From NCBI RefSeq assembly GCF_022430545.2, contig NZ_CP092488.2, positions 4,650,001-4,714,000 on the forward strand: DNA of 64,000 nt. The letters run 5' to 3'. This document shows, piece by piece, positions 28,997-38,746 of this stretch (position 1 is the first letter of the stretch; the number at the start of each line of letters is the position of its first letter). The stretch is from Mycobacterium paraterrae. GTDB taxonomy: Bacteria; Actinomycetota; Actinomycetes; Mycobacteriales; Mycobacteriaceae. The translations under genes were made by a program, and so were the position numbers. Under the pieces are notes generated by a model, which searched no databases, was not told where the DNA came from, and saw nothing but the letters and a program-made list of their open reading frames with translations.

Positions 28997-29412
28997 ATTG
29001 ACCGACGGGCTCTCCTACCGCCGGCGAGGCGAGCCGTGCCGACCCATGCGCGACACTCTTCTCACCGCTCAGCACGCATGGCAGTGAGGTTGCGCGACAG
29101 AGGTTTTCGGCACAACGCGGCGGCAGCACAGGCTGGTGAAGCGAATCTTCAACGCGCACAGTGCTTTAGCGGTCTGACATGCGAGATGGTCGGGCGATAC
29201 GACGGCCGCCTTTCGCCGCCTGGCACGATCCGCTGAGACCGGCGCGAACGCCAGCCTCCCCGGTTGCGCACTTCGGACCCTCATTCTCGCGAAGGCGTTT
29301 CGCGCCACAACAGCGTCAATACCGCTGGATGGCAATATCTTTGGCGCACCGCGAATGCGAGTTCCGTCGCCAGGAATGACCGGTGCATCCCCCCGCCGGG
29401 CCGAGCTCCCGC
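28997..29412. other. Non-coding stretch between PPE stop and PHO-box-like cluster C
   Basis: About 416 bases lie between the stop of the PPE at 29413 and the repeat cluster. No frame with a ribosome site or recognisable protein is visible on either strand. A small CGCGAA/TTCGCG repeat near 29287-29305 is the only structure noticed. It probably contains the 3' UTR of the PPE gene and distal promoter DNA. Confidence 0.5.
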
Positions 29413-30690
29413 TTAGCCGCCGGCGGGCGGCTTGGTCATCACCGAGTGCTTCAGCCCGTATTTCACGGTGTATTGACTGCCGCGGCTGCCACCGAGGCCC
29501 GCGTTGCCTGCCATCGGAACACCGTTGAGGATTCCATTGGCTTGGGGCGCTGCCGACCGTGCGGCGCTGACCAGCTTGGCCTCTTCGACCACTGCGGGCG
29601 TCGCCCCTTGCCAACCGGCGGGCACCGAAAGCCGGCCAAGGCTGTTGGCCTGGCCCAGGCTGGCCTGCACGCTGCTGGCCGTGAACGGCGCACCGCTCAC
29701 GCCCGCGGTACCGCCGATGCCGCCGAGTGGCGCTGGTCCGATCAATGAGCCCGCTCCGGCCGCCGCGGCCGGATTGAACAGCGCCTGCGCCTGGGCCGGG
29801 GAGAGCAGCTGCTGGCCGATGCCCCACCCGAAGTTGGCCAGACCGACCGCGAAGTAGGCCTGGAGGATCTGGCGCATCGTGTTCAGGTTGGCGTTGGACA
29901 GGCCAAGGCCCCAACCGCCGGTCGGGAATTGGTTGTAGGTGTTGTAGATCAATTGCACGAGCCAGGAGAACGGGCCGGTGTAGGTCGGCGGCGTCGCGGC
30001 GGTCGTGGCTCCGGATGTCGCAGCGGGCAACGCCGAGCTGGTCTGAGTGCTCGTCGACGGTGCGGCCGCAACCGCGTTCTGGACGACCGATGCCGCTTGG
30101 CTGGCGGGCGTGGCAGCGGCGTTGGCCACCGCATTGCCCTGGCTGGTGGCCCCGTCGTCGGTGGTCGTCGTCTTCGGCGGCTCGGTGAACGGAGTGATCG
30201 CCAACGCGGTCTCCGAGGCGCCGGCGTAGCCGTACATGGCGGCGGCGTCCTGCGCCCACATCTCGGCGTACAGGGCTTCAGTCATCATGATCGCGGGGGT
30301 GTTCTGCCCGAAGAAGTTGGTCGCGACCAGGGCGGCCAACAGCGCGCGGTTGGCCGCGATCACCGGCGGCGGCACGGTCATCGCGAACGCCGCCTCGTAG
30401 GCGGCCACGGCTGCGCGAGCGTGATTGGCCGTCTCCTCGGCCTGAGCGCCGGTGGTCGTCAGCCAGGTGATGTAAGGAGTGACCGCGGACATCATCGCCA
30501 CCGAGGTCGGGCCCACCCACGCATTGCTCGTCAGCTCCGCCAGCGCGGAGGTGTAACCGCTGGCCGCATAGCTCAGCTCCGCGGCCAGGCCGTCCCATGC
30601 CTCGGACGCCGCCAAGAGCGGCCCGGGCCCGGGACCCGAGTACATCCGACCTGAATTGATTTCCGGCGGCAACGCGGCGAAATCAAGCAC
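29413..30690 (-). CDS. PPE-SVP family protein without adjacent PE
   Basis: A GTG at 30690 follows a GGAGGG site and gives 425 residues, starting [10 protein letters not shown]. The open frame extends to 30978, but only through repeat-bearing promoter DNA. The PPE domain (AWVGPTS element, [14 protein letters not shown]) is followed by a low-complexity middle, GRLSVPAGW near residue 355 and the tail [15 protein letters not shown]. It resembles PPE26/27 and presumably pairs with one of the PE proteins of the locus. Confidence 0.92.
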   Translation of the reverse strand: MLDFAALPPEINSGRMYSGPGPGPLLAASEAWDGLAAELSYAASGYTSALAELTSNAWVGPTSVAMMSAVTPYITWLTTTGAQAEETANHARAAVAAYEAAFAMTVPPPVIAANRALLAALVATNFFGQNTPAIMMTEALYAEMWAQDAAAMYGYAGASETALAITPFTEPPKTTTTDDGATSQGNAVANAAATPASQAASVVQNAVAAAPSTSTQTSSALPAATSGATTAATPPTYTGPFSWLVQLIYNTYNQFPTGGWGLGLSNANLNTMRQILQAYFAVGLANFGWGIGQQLLSPAQAQALFNPAAAAGAGSLIGPAPLGGIGGTAGVSGAPFTASSVQASLGQANSLGRLSVPAGWQGATPAVVEEAKLVSAARSAAPQANGILNGVPMAGNAGLGGSRGSQYTVKYGLKHSVMTKPPAGG

Positions 30691-31063
30691 CAGACCCTCC
30701 AGCAAGCCAAGATTGCGTCTGCTCCGTCGCCTGCCACGGCGAACCGGCAGCGTGCGGCGTTGTCGTGAATCGATCAGCAGTCGGCGGATCCTGGTGGACC
30801 GCCCGATCGGCGTCGATGTGCGGAACGCGATACATGGCCACAGACGAAATGCGCTTTCTTTTCCTCGGTAACCCTTGGCGTCAACAACATTGAGCCCGAC
30901 GTTCATCGCTGAACAATCGCTGGCTGCGACATTAGATGGCCGCGCGGGCGATCCGCGACGACGATGCCGACTATTCATTCCTGATCAAACAGTGTTCATC
31001 CGCGATCAACTGTTGTTCAGATGATGTTCCACTTCACGCCACCTGGTGGCCGCAGAGCGACCG
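30691..31063. other. Intergenic region between two PPE genes
   Basis: This 373-base gap carries the ribosome site of the downstream PPE gene at its left end and PHO-box-like cluster D at its right end (30973-31032). No independent gene is visible. A promoter for the PPE at 29413 probably lies here. Confidence 0.6.
30973..31032. promoter_or_regulatory. PHO-box-like repeat cluster D, six units in helical phase
   Basis: Plus-strand heptamers ATTCATT (30973), ATCAAAC (30984), GTTCATC (30994), ATCAACT (31005), GTTCAGA (31015) and GTTCCAC (31026) follow steps of 11, 10, 11, 10 and 11 bases. Strong and weak units alternate. The average of 10.6 matches the DNA helical repeat, as expected for a tandem response-regulator array. 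It lies 283-342 bases upstream of the PPE start at 30690. Confidence 0.65.
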
Positions 31064-32275
31064 TTACCCAGCGGCCGGCGAAAAGGGCACGACGGTCGAG
31101 CGAAGCTCGAAGCGGGTCGGCGCCGGGGCGGCTGCCCGGCCGCCCATCGCGGTGATCGGCATCATCGGCGGCATGCTCGCGTGACCGGGGACGGTCGCAG
31201 CCGGTACCGCGCCGAGGGGCGCTCCTGCGGCGGCGCTCGCGGCCGGGGTCACGGCGGCGTTCCAAGCGGTCGGGACGGACAGAGCGCCCGCAGTCGTGGC
31301 CTGGCCCATACCGGCGGAGACGCCGGGCATGCTCTGCCCTAGTCCGGACAAGCCGGACAGCGTCAAAGCGCCGGTGCTAGAGCCTATTCCAGCTGAATGC
31401 ACCGCCCCCAGCTCGTTGGCCGCAGTGGTCGCGGCCTTGGCAGCGGTGGCGGTGCTGCCCGCTGTGAAGAGTTTGGAGAGCATGCTCATCGGCATCGACG
31501 CGAATTTCATCGGCGTGCTGAGTTCGTTGAGCAGCGAGCCCGATGACAGCGACGAAGAGGACGACGACGAGTCGGTCGCCGTGGACGCGAGACCGCTCAA
31601 GGCTTGCGGCGACGAGAGGCTTTGCAGCGCTTGGGGTGTGCTGGAGATCAATTGCGGGCCCGACGACATGAGCGACTCGATGTCGGTCGCGCTGGACGTG
31701 CCCGCTGACTGGGCTGCGGCCGCCGCCTGGCTTGTCAACCCACCCTGATTAGTGGTCTGCGGCGGATTGGTGAATGGGGTGACTTGCGACGCGGTGGCCG
31801 AGGCGGCGGCGTATCCGTACATGGCAGACGCATCCTGGGCCCACATCTCGGCGTAGAGGGCCTCGGTCGCCATGATCGCCGGTGTGTTCTGCCCCAGGAT
31901 GTTCGTCGCGACGAGAGCTGCCAGCAGACTCCGGTTGGCGGCGATCAACGGGGGTGGAACCGTTGCGGCGTAAGCGGTTTCGTAGGCGCTCACGGCGGCA
32001 GTGGCCTGCGTGGCCGCCTGTTGCGCCTGGTCGCCGGTGGCGCTCAGCCACGTCACATACGGCGCGGCTGCCGCGGCCATCGCGGTCGAGCTGGCGCCCG
32101 TCCACGGACCACTCGTCAGCGTCGAGAGGATTGAACCATAGGCCGCTGCAACCGAACTCAACTCCTCGGCCAGCGACTGCCACGCCGTCGCGGCGGCCAG
32201 CATCGTGCCCGGGCCCGGACCGGCATACATCCGTCCGGAGTTGATCTCCGGCGGCAGGGCGGCGAAATCCAACAT
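31064..32275 (-). CDS. PPE-SVP family protein, partner of the PE at 32284
   Basis: The 403-residue product has a PPE domain (PPE at 7-9, PWTGASS element near 57, [14 protein letters not shown] near 146), a Ser-rich middle (about 215-250), GALSVPTAW near residue 340 and the tail [15 protein letters not shown]. It follows its PE gene by eight bases. Export by ESX-5 through EspG5 is expected. Confidence 0.93.
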   Translation of the reverse strand: MLDFAALPPEINSGRMYAGPGPGTMLAAATAWQSLAEELSSVAAAYGSILSTLTSGPWTGASSTAMAAAAAPYVTWLSATGDQAQQAATQATAAVSAYETAYAATVPPPLIAANRSLLAALVATNILGQNTPAIMATEALYAEMWAQDASAMYGYAAASATASQVTPFTNPPQTTNQGGLTSQAAAAAQSAGTSSATDIESLMSSGPQLISSTPQALQSLSSPQALSGLASTATDSSSSSSSLSSGSLLNELSTPMKFASMPMSMLSKLFTAGSTATAAKAATTAANELGAVHSAGIGSSTGALTLSGLSGLGQSMPGVSAGMGQATTAGALSVPTAWNAAVTPAASAAAGAPLGAVPAATVPGHASMPPMMPITAMGGRAAAPAPTRFELRSTVVPFSPAAG

Positions 32276-32283
32276 CGATCCGC

Positions 32284-32583
32284 CTAGCCTGCCGCGGCCG
32301 CGTTGGCGGCCTCGGTGGCCGCATAAGAAACCGCGCTGGCGCCCAACGTGCTGACGAACAACTCGTGAATCGCGGCCGCCTGGGCGCTGATCACCTGATA
32401 CATCTGGGCGTGAGTGGCGAACTGCGCGGCCGTCAACGCCGAAACCTCATCGGCCGCAGCGGGTATCACGCCGGTCGTCGGAGCGGCCGCACTAGCGTTC
32501 TGCCCCGCCATAATCGACCCGATGCCCTGCAAAGTGTCTGCAGCGGCCGTCAATTCGGCCGGCTGTGTGTTCACATACGACAT
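32284..32583 (-). CDS. PE family protein, first PE after eccC5
   Basis: The 99-residue PE domain has Pro-Ala in place of Pro-Glu at 8-9 ([10 protein letters not shown]) and keeps the YxxxE signal (YAATE) at the end. It differs considerably from the two near-identical PE copies further on. A GGAGGG site precedes the ATG. It is separated from eccC5 by a strong terminator, so it needs its own promoter in 32584-32711. Confidence 0.92.
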   Translation of the reverse strand: MSYVNTQPAELTAAADTLQGIGSIMAGQNASAAAPTTGVIPAAADEVSALTAAQFATHAQMYQVISAQAAAIHELFVSTLGASAVSYAATEAANAAAAG

Positions 32584-32711
32584 CTGGCACTCCCTCCACC
32601 GCAGACCCCACCTGTCACTGAGACATTAAGGACGAAAGATGGGCCGCCGTCATGGCGAAGCTATGCGCCGGCTATGAGACGTCTGGCAACGATCCCGCAT
32701 GCACGTGCACC

Positions 32712-32751
32712 AAAAAAGTCCCTCCACCCGACGCGGGCGGAGGGACTTTTT
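32712..32751 (-). terminator. Strong intrinsic terminator after eccC5
   Basis: GTCCCTCC (32718-32725) pairs with GGAGGGAC (32739-32746), with a further CCCG/CGGG pairing inside, and the stem is flanked by A6 and T5 runs. It lies 11 bases after the eccC5 stop and ends the eccB5-eccC5 transcript. The sequence is symmetrical and could stop transcription both ways. Confidence 0.9.
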
Positions 32752-32761
32752 CGACTTCCGG

Positions 32762-35700
32762 TTATCGACGCAAGTCGGTGGCCGCTACCTGAACGAACAC
32801 ACCGGTGTCCTCGGCCATGAGCAGACCACGACCGCGGGGCAGCGGGCCACCCTTCATCTTGCCGCGGATGAAGCCCTCGTCGGGGTCGGCGTCCATCACC
32901 AGCAACGGCGCGTTGGCCTGAGCCAGCGCCCGCAGCATCGGGTCGCTACCCGCCGACGACCATCCACCGAAGGTCCGGGTGACGATGACATGCAGGCCGA
33001 CGTCGGCCGCCCGGGTCACCCATGGCGCGGCCCGCTGAAGTGGCGAGTCGAAGCCGGGCGGGAGCTGCTGCACGTCGTCGATGATCAGGAAGATCTCCGG
33101 ACCGCTCCACCAGGCGCGCGACAGCAGCTCTTCGGCCGACAGCCCTGGCGGCGGCTCGCGACGAGCCAGCACCTCGCCCAGCTCATTCATCATCGCCGAG
33201 ACTCCGTCGAGGTTGTAGGCGAACTTCTCGACGTAGTCGGTGCCCAGCGTGGTCAGCAGCTGACGACGCGGGTCGACAAGCCACACCTGCGCCGACGGAC
33301 GTGACGTCGGCGGGGCGATGCTGGCTCCCGGCTCGTAGACCCGTCCGATCTCGGCCATGATCGTGGCCAAGGTCGTCGTCCGACCACACTCGCGTCGACC
33401 CGTCACCATCAGGTGCGCGTTCTCCGCGAAGTTGAGGTAGACCGGCTGCAGGTCGAGTTCGTTGATGGCCCAGGCGATTCCGCCGACGCCGACGTTCTGG
33501 CGCTGATCCTGCTGCGCGAGCGCCCGCACCTGCTCCAGGCCGAACTTGGCCGGAAGCCGACGCACCGGAGGCGCGTGGCCGACTGCGATCTTGCTGACCG
33601 CCGCCGCGACGCTCTCCGAGGAGAAGACATTGTCGGGCGTGTCGGCCAGCGCCGGCCGTGCGACCAGCGTGTGCAGACCGGACTGCGGGTCGCTGTCCAA
33701 TCGGACGTAGTTGACCGCGACCATGCCTCGGCCCGGCTTGACCGGAACATCCTTGGCGAACCGCGAGCGCACCAATTTGGCGTCCTCGACCGCGGCCAGC
33801 CGCAACTCGATCCGCGACCCGAACCCGCTGCGGACCGGGGGCCGGAGCTCCGATTCGCGGTCGGCGGTGGCCATCACGTGGATACCGAACGACGGTCCCT
33901 GGTTGATGATCTGGTTGACCTGTTCGATCAACACCTCGTTCTCTTCGGCGAGCGCCCGGTAGTTGTCGATCACCAGGAAGATGTCACCGAAGCCATCGTT
34001 GGGAACCCGGCCCGCTTCCCCACCGAACTTGCGCCGGCGGAAGACCTCCATCGACGGCACGTCGAACTGCAGGAACGTGTGCTTGCGCTGACGCAGTAGC
34101 GCCAACAACTCGGCCACCGTGCGGCGGACGCCGTACGGGTCGGTCGGACCGACCACCTCACCGACGTGCGGCAACCCGGCCACCGTCGTCAGCGCGGTGC
34201 TGCTGTAGGCCAGCACGTAGAACTGAACCTGCTCGGGCGTGTGAGTCAGGGCTGCCGACGTGATCAGCGTTTGCAGCGCGGTGGTCTTGCCCGACCCACC
34301 GGCGCCCAGGATCAGCACGTTGGCACCCGGCCCGGAAGTGTCCACGGTCCACGGCGGCTGGTCGTGCTTGAACGGCCGGTCGATGATCCCGACCGGGAAC
34401 ACCAGGTCGGTGCTCTTGCCGTACTGCTCCTGCCACGGGTGTTCGAGGAAGCGGTTGACCAGGTTCTCGATCGAAATCGGCTGGTCGAGCGGCGGCTGCC
34501 ACAACCGGTACGGCTCGAAGTCGATCCGTCGCAGCTGGTCGATGATCACGGTACCGACCTTCGGCGTCCGGATCGCCTCTTCTTCCTCTTCCTCCGGCTC
34601 CTCGGCGGCGCCGTTACCAAGGAAGAACTCGCCGTTGCTGTCCCCGTTGGTTAAGGCTTCGAACTCGTCCGGCCCGGTCACGTCGACCTCGATCGGGGTG
34701 AACCCGGTCGTGAACAGTTGCGGCCGAATGTAATCGACCGTATGGGTGAGCATTGCCGGCCCGCCGTCGTCGAGCGAGACTCCGCGACGGTAGTCGCGCC
34801 ACAGGAATTCCGCCTGAAAGCGGATGATCTCGTCGAGGCTCTTGCGGAAGTAACCCAGACCGGCCTGCGCGGGCAGGTTGACGGCGTTGGGAACACCGGC
34901 CGCCTGTGCCGCACCGGCGGTGCGCGCCTTCAGCACCAACCGATAACCCATGTTCTCCATGAGCTTCTCGGCCCGGCTCTCGATTGTCTGCGAGGCCATC
35001 ATCAGGTGGATCCAGTAGGCACGACCCTGCCGGCCGATGGAGTCCAGCACGTCCACAGCGGTCGGCATGATGCGGAACCACTCGTAGAACTCGTCGATGA
35101 CGACCACGAGCATCGGCAGCGGCGGGATGTCTTGGCCGCGGGCCCGCATGCGCGAACGCATCTCGTTGTATTCCTTGGCGTCGTCGACACCGGCGTTGTC
35201 GCACACCGCTTTACGACGGGCGATCTCACCCCACAGCGAGTCCAGGAAGCGCTCCATCAGCGCCTGGTCCTCTTCGAGGTCGGTGATGATCCGTGAGACG
35301 TGGGGCACGCCGGCGAACGGCTTGACGGCGGAACCACCCTTGAGGTCGGCAAGCACGAACTGCAGCTCGTCCGGCGGATGCGACAGCATCAGCGACTCGA
35401 GAACCGTACGCACCAGCGTCGACTTACCGGAACCGGTCGTTCCCGACATGACGCCGTGCGGGCCGTCGCCGCCCTCGTCGAGGGACTTCATGTCAAGGAA
35501 CAGCAGTTCACCGTTGTCGGAGCGGTTTCCGAAGGGAATCCGCAGCCGGGAACGGCTGGTCAGCGCATCGCGACGACTGCTCCACAGCGTCTCGAAGTCG
35601 ATTTCGGCGGGATCGTCGATTCCGTAGTAGGACAGGATGTCCCGCGCGCCGATGTGGGCGACGCGTTGCCCGATCTCCTCGTAGGCCTCGGCCAATCGCC

Positions 35701-36943
35701 AGCGCGCGACGCGCTGGGCGAATTGCTCTGCCTCGGCCTCGGTGACGTAATCGGCGAGGGCGAAGAACCAGCGGTTGTCGTCGATCACCATCCAGGTGTC
35801 GCGATCGCGCGGCAACGCCTCGATCACCCCGACCTCGTTGGTGAACTTGAGCACGCGCTCGGGGTTACCGGTCCACAGATCAGAACCTGTCAGGTCGAAG
35901 AACGTCACGCCGTCCACGCCGTCGACGCTGATCACGTACTCCCACTGCGGGTCGTCGACATCGGCGATGATCACGTGGTGCGGCGTCGGCGTCTCGGCCG
36001 ACGAGCTGGCATGGCGAGGCGTGAACGATCCACGGCCGGCGAACAATTCGGCCTGGTCGGCGGCGAACTCGCGCACCGAGGCGTACACCATTCGCGCATT
36101 GCCGGCCGCGTCGCGACGGCGCGGGTCGCCGAAGTGCGGCAGCCATTTGACCCAGTCCCACTTGCTCATGTCGGAGGTGACCACGATCATCTGCAGGTGG
36201 TCCGGCCCGTGCGAGAAGGCCAGCTGAAGAATCAGCGCGCGCATGGCGCCCAGCGTCTGCTCACGTTCACCGACAAGCGCGTACCAGGGCTCGACCAGCA
36301 GTGACACCATCTTCGGCAGGTTGTAGATGACGCTCTGGTAGCGGCCGAATTCCTGCAGTGCCTTACCGGTCACCGGCTCCAGCTCGATGTCGGTAGGCAT
36401 GTTCTGCGGCTCGCCCCAGGTCACCTCGGGACGGGTCATGCCCACCCCGATGCGGGCGACGCCGAAGTTCAGGTCCTTGCCGTCCGGCTTGCGCTCCCAC
36501 ATCCGGGCCGAACCCACCGCGGCCGCCAGAGTGGTCGGCTCGGGGTGGAACCAGCGGTAGTTGGCGTCCATGCTGTCGGCCGACTCGTTCGCGGTGTCGC
36601 GCAGCATGTCCAGCATCAGCATGAACTGGGCGCGCATCGCGTCCAGCTTCGGCCGGCTCATCTGCTGCTGGCCACCGAAACGGCCGCCGAACATCATCAT
36701 CGCGACGCCACCGATCATGAAGATCGGGAAGATCGAGCCGGCGCCCAGGAACATGCGCGAGCCGTTGGCGACGGTCATGCCGACCATGCCGACCAGCAGG
36801 CCGACCACCAGCACGCCGACCACAATCAACCACCAGGGCTTGCCTTCGGGCGGCGGGACACTCAGCGGCGTCGGGAGGACGATGTTCTCCGGCCTGACGG
36901 CAGGCGCCCGCTCGGGCGTCGGGCGTGCGAAACCTTGCTTCAC
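32762..36943 (-). CDS. eccC5: ESX-5 FtsK/SpoIIIE-type motor ATPase EccC5
   Basis: A GTG at 36943 overlaps the eccB5 stop (GTGA), giving 1393 residues. The frame continues upstream to 37153 only within eccB5. Two membrane helices (about 40-85) and a stalk are followed by three ATPase domains. Their P-loops are GTTGSGKST (about 501), GAGGSGKTT (about 883) and GRRECGRTT (about 1183); the last lacks the usual Lys. EccC5 recognises substrates and powers export. It is one intact gene, as in current M. tuberculosis annotation. Confidence 0.97.
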   Translation of the reverse strand: MKQGFARPTPERAPAVRPENIVLPTPLSVPPPEGKPWWLIVVGVLVVGLLVGMVGMTVANGSRMFLGAGSIFPIFMIGGVAMMMFGGRFGGQQQMSRPKLDAMRAQFMLMLDMLRDTANESADSMDANYRWFHPEPTTLAAAVGSARMWERKPDGKDLNFGVARIGVGMTRPEVTWGEPQNMPTDIELEPVTGKALQEFGRYQSVIYNLPKMVSLLVEPWYALVGEREQTLGAMRALILQLAFSHGPDHLQMIVVTSDMSKWDWVKWLPHFGDPRRRDAAGNARMVYASVREFAADQAELFAGRGSFTPRHASSSAETPTPHHVIIADVDDPQWEYVISVDGVDGVTFFDLTGSDLWTGNPERVLKFTNEVGVIEALPRDRDTWMVIDDNRWFFALADYVTEAEAEQFAQRVARWRLAEAYEEIGQRVAHIGARDILSYYGIDDPAEIDFETLWSSRRDALTSRSRLRIPFGNRSDNGELLFLDMKSLDEGGDGPHGVMSGTTGSGKSTLVRTVLESLMLSHPPDELQFVLADLKGGSAVKPFAGVPHVSRIITDLEEDQALMERFLDSLWGEIARRKAVCDNAGVDDAKEYNEMRSRMRARGQDIPPLPMLVVVIDEFYEWFRIMPTAVDVLDSIGRQGRAYWIHLMMASQTIESRAEKLMENMGYRLVLKARTAGAAQAAGVPNAVNLPAQAGLGYFRKSLDEIIRFQAEFLWRDYRRGVSLDDGGPAMLTHTVDYIRPQLFTTGFTPIEVDVTGPDEFEALTNGDSNGEFFLGNGAAEEPEEEEEEAIRTPKVGTVIIDQLRRIDFEPYRLWQPPLDQPISIENLVNRFLEHPWQEQYGKSTDLVFPVGIIDRPFKHDQPPWTVDTSGPGANVLILGAGGSGKTTALQTLITSAALTHTPEQVQFYVLAYSSTALTTVAGLPHVGEVVGPTDPYGVRRTVAELLALLRQRKHTFLQFDVPSMEVFRRRKFGGEAGRVPNDGFGDIFLVIDNYRALAEENEVLIEQVNQIINQGPSFGIHVMATADRESELRPPVRSGFGSRIELRLAAVEDAKLVRSRFAKDVPVKPGRGMVAVNYVRLDSDPQSGLHTLVARPALADTPDNVFSSESVAAAVSKIAVGHAPPVRRLPAKFGLEQVRALAQQDQRQNVGVGGIAWAINELDLQPVYLNFAENAHLMVTGRRECGRTTTLATIMAEIGRVYEPGASIAPPTSRPSAQVWLVDPRRQLLTTLGTDYVEKFAYNLDGVSAMMNELGEVLARREPPPGLSAEELLSRAWWSGPEIFLIIDDVQQLPPGFDSPLQRAAPWVTRAADVGLHVIVTRTFGGWSSAGSDPMLRALAQANAPLLVMDADPDEGFIRGKMKGGPLPRGRGLLMAEDTGVFVQVAATDLRR

Positions 36944-38451
36944 TTGGGTACCACCAACTCTGCGGGGTTCATATCTGTCGGAAGGGTGTCGTGGCGCACC
37001 AAGGCATCCGCGCGTGACAACGCGGGGCCCGGTGCCAGCAGGCGCAGCGCGACCCACGGCGCCGGCGACGGCTGGGCTGTCAGGCCGAGTGCGGAGCGTG
37101 AGTCGCGAGTGTTCTCCACGCCGAAGCGCGCACCGGAACTCGTGAGCCACCACAGGGATTCGGAGGTCGTCGACCCAGGGTCGTTGCCGGTCACGACCAC
37201 CCAGTTGCCGTATTCAGGGCCGAAGTAGACGTGATCGGCTTCACGACCAGACGTGTCCGACTTGACCAGGGACACGATCTTGTCGGTCTTCTCGTTGGGC
37301 ACCGGGATCGTCGGCCCGGAGATCACCTGGATGCGGGCGCGCTCCTCACCGGCGGTCTTCTGCCACCACCAGCACGTCGCGGGGTTCTCCTTGAGGTCGA
37401 CCGGGCTGAGCGGCGCGTCGGGGTAGGCCGAGAGATCCATCCCGTTGACGACGGGCATCTTCGCCAGCGATGCCGGAGCCACCACCATCGGTGAGTTGCC
37501 CGCGGGCGTGCCGGCGTTCTGCAGGATCTGGGCGACTACCGGATTGACGGTCTGCACGCCGTCGCCCAGCACCACCGAATACTGCTGCGGCCCACTGATC
37601 TGCGGCGTCACGATCACGGTACCGATGGGGCCCGGCGCACCGCTGAACCCGGCCGGCTGGCCTGTGCCGGGCACCTTGGGCACCGCCAGCTCGGGGCCGA
37701 CGGGCAGCGAGTCGAACAGCGCACGGCTCATCGGGTGCGCCTGGCTGACGTTCTCCGGGGTCAGGCCCAGCGGCAGCAGCACGGCGCGGTTGGACGAGTC
37801 GATGCGCGACCGGCGGCCCTGCCGGACCACGTAGGTGTCCTTCTCATACTTGAGCACGACGGCATCGGACCCGTTCAGCACGCGGCGACGATTCGACAGG
37901 TCGGGCTTGCCGTCGATGACGGTGACCGTCACCGGCGCCGTCGCGACTCCCTCCGTCTTTGCCACCGAGTCGCACACCAGCCACGACGACGTCGCCGGGG
38001 TGGTCGGCGCGAATTCCGACGGCGCTCCGGGGATGCCGACCAGCGGCCCGTGCGGCTGCTCGGCGATTTGGCTGGCCCGCACCTTGTGCGGGTTGTCCGC
38101 GCGGCCGGCGATCAGCCGCGCCGATGCCAGGTTCAGCGCGGGATACAACTTGTCGCCGACCCGCACGTACAGCGCGCCCGAATCACGGTCCGCGATGATC
38201 GGGGTGTCGTTCAGCTGGCCCGACGGACTGAGGAATGAGTACAGCAAGGCGCCCAGGCAGATCACCAGGGCGGCCGAGACCGAAGCGACGACGGCCAGCG
38301 TCTGGCGCCGACCGGGCTCGATTTCCATCCGCACTCGCCAGCGCGTCAACGCCATCGCAGTACGGCGTGCCAAGAATTGGTAACCGGTTACCTGAGTCCG
38401 GGTGGATAGTCCGAGGCCATAGCCCGAACCTCGCTGCTGGTCACCGGCCAT
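36940..38451 (-). CDS. eccB5: ESX-5 membrane component EccB5
   Basis: The 503-residue product has a short cytosolic N-terminus, one membrane helix (about 51-72) and a large periplasmic domain with repeat-like folds. A TGYQFLARR element near residue 22 is conserved in EccB proteins. Two Cys (in WLVCDS and TCWWWQ) may form a disulfide. EccB is part of the ESX-5 core complex. It starts the ESX-5 region after a GGAGGG site and is divergent from malQ. Confidence 0.95.
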   Translation of the reverse strand: MAGDQQRGSGYGLGLSTRTQVTGYQFLARRTAMALTRWRVRMEIEPGRRQTLAVVASVSAALVICLGALLYSFLSPSGQLNDTPIIADRDSGALYVRVGDKLYPALNLASARLIAGRADNPHKVRASQIAEQPHGPLVGIPGAPSEFAPTTPATSSWLVCDSVAKTEGVATAPVTVTVIDGKPDLSNRRRVLNGSDAVVLKYEKDTYVVRQGRRSRIDSSNRAVLLPLGLTPENVSQAHPMSRALFDSLPVGPELAVPKVPGTGQPAGFSGAPGPIGTVIVTPQISGPQQYSVVLGDGVQTVNPVVAQILQNAGTPAGNSPMVVAPASLAKMPVVNGMDLSAYPDAPLSPVDLKENPATCWWWQKTAGEERARIQVISGPTIPVPNEKTDKIVSLVKSDTSGREADHVYFGPEYGNWVVVTGNDPGSTTSESLWWLTSSGARFGVENTRDSRSALGLTAQPSPAPWVALRLLAPGPALSRADALVRHDTLPTDMNPAELVVPK

Positions 38452-38746
38452 GTTCGATCACCCTCCAGTCGGACCCGACGACCGGAGACGGTGTAGTCCC
38501 ACGATTCACAGAGCTAACGGTAGGGCACCCCGTGCGACCTCGCCATGTGAATGTTCGAGCGCGGGCGCTGTTCACGTCCGCGCCGTTTGTGGTTTGCGCC
38601 ACAGTGCTGTCACCTGTCAATTGATAGTGGAAGGATTCGACGGCTCCGTCTGAGCGCATAGTACGGCCAGACGCAAACTGGACCCGACGAAAAAGTGACG
38701 CTGAGGTGGACACTCGGGTCGCGGCTCGGATATCTGGCCAAGCAAG

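Noticed and set aside
28908..29159. 83-residue frame across PHO-box-like cluster C
   Set aside because: It reads through tandem repeats, has no ribosome site and looks like random high-GC translation.
30691..30978. 96-residue N-terminal extension of the PPE at 29413
   Set aside because: PPE proteins begin at the PPE motif; the GTG at 30690 has a good ribosome site and the extension covers promoter repeats.
38379..38392. Perfect palindrome GGTAACCGGTTACC
   Set aside because: It lies inside the eccB5 coding region in a conserved protein stretch (TGYQFLARR); no evidence that it acts as an operator.
38540..38620. GTTCGAG and GTTCACG upstream of eccB5 as a further PHO box
   Set aside because: Only two weak heptamers 17 bases apart, out of phase; not enough to call a site.
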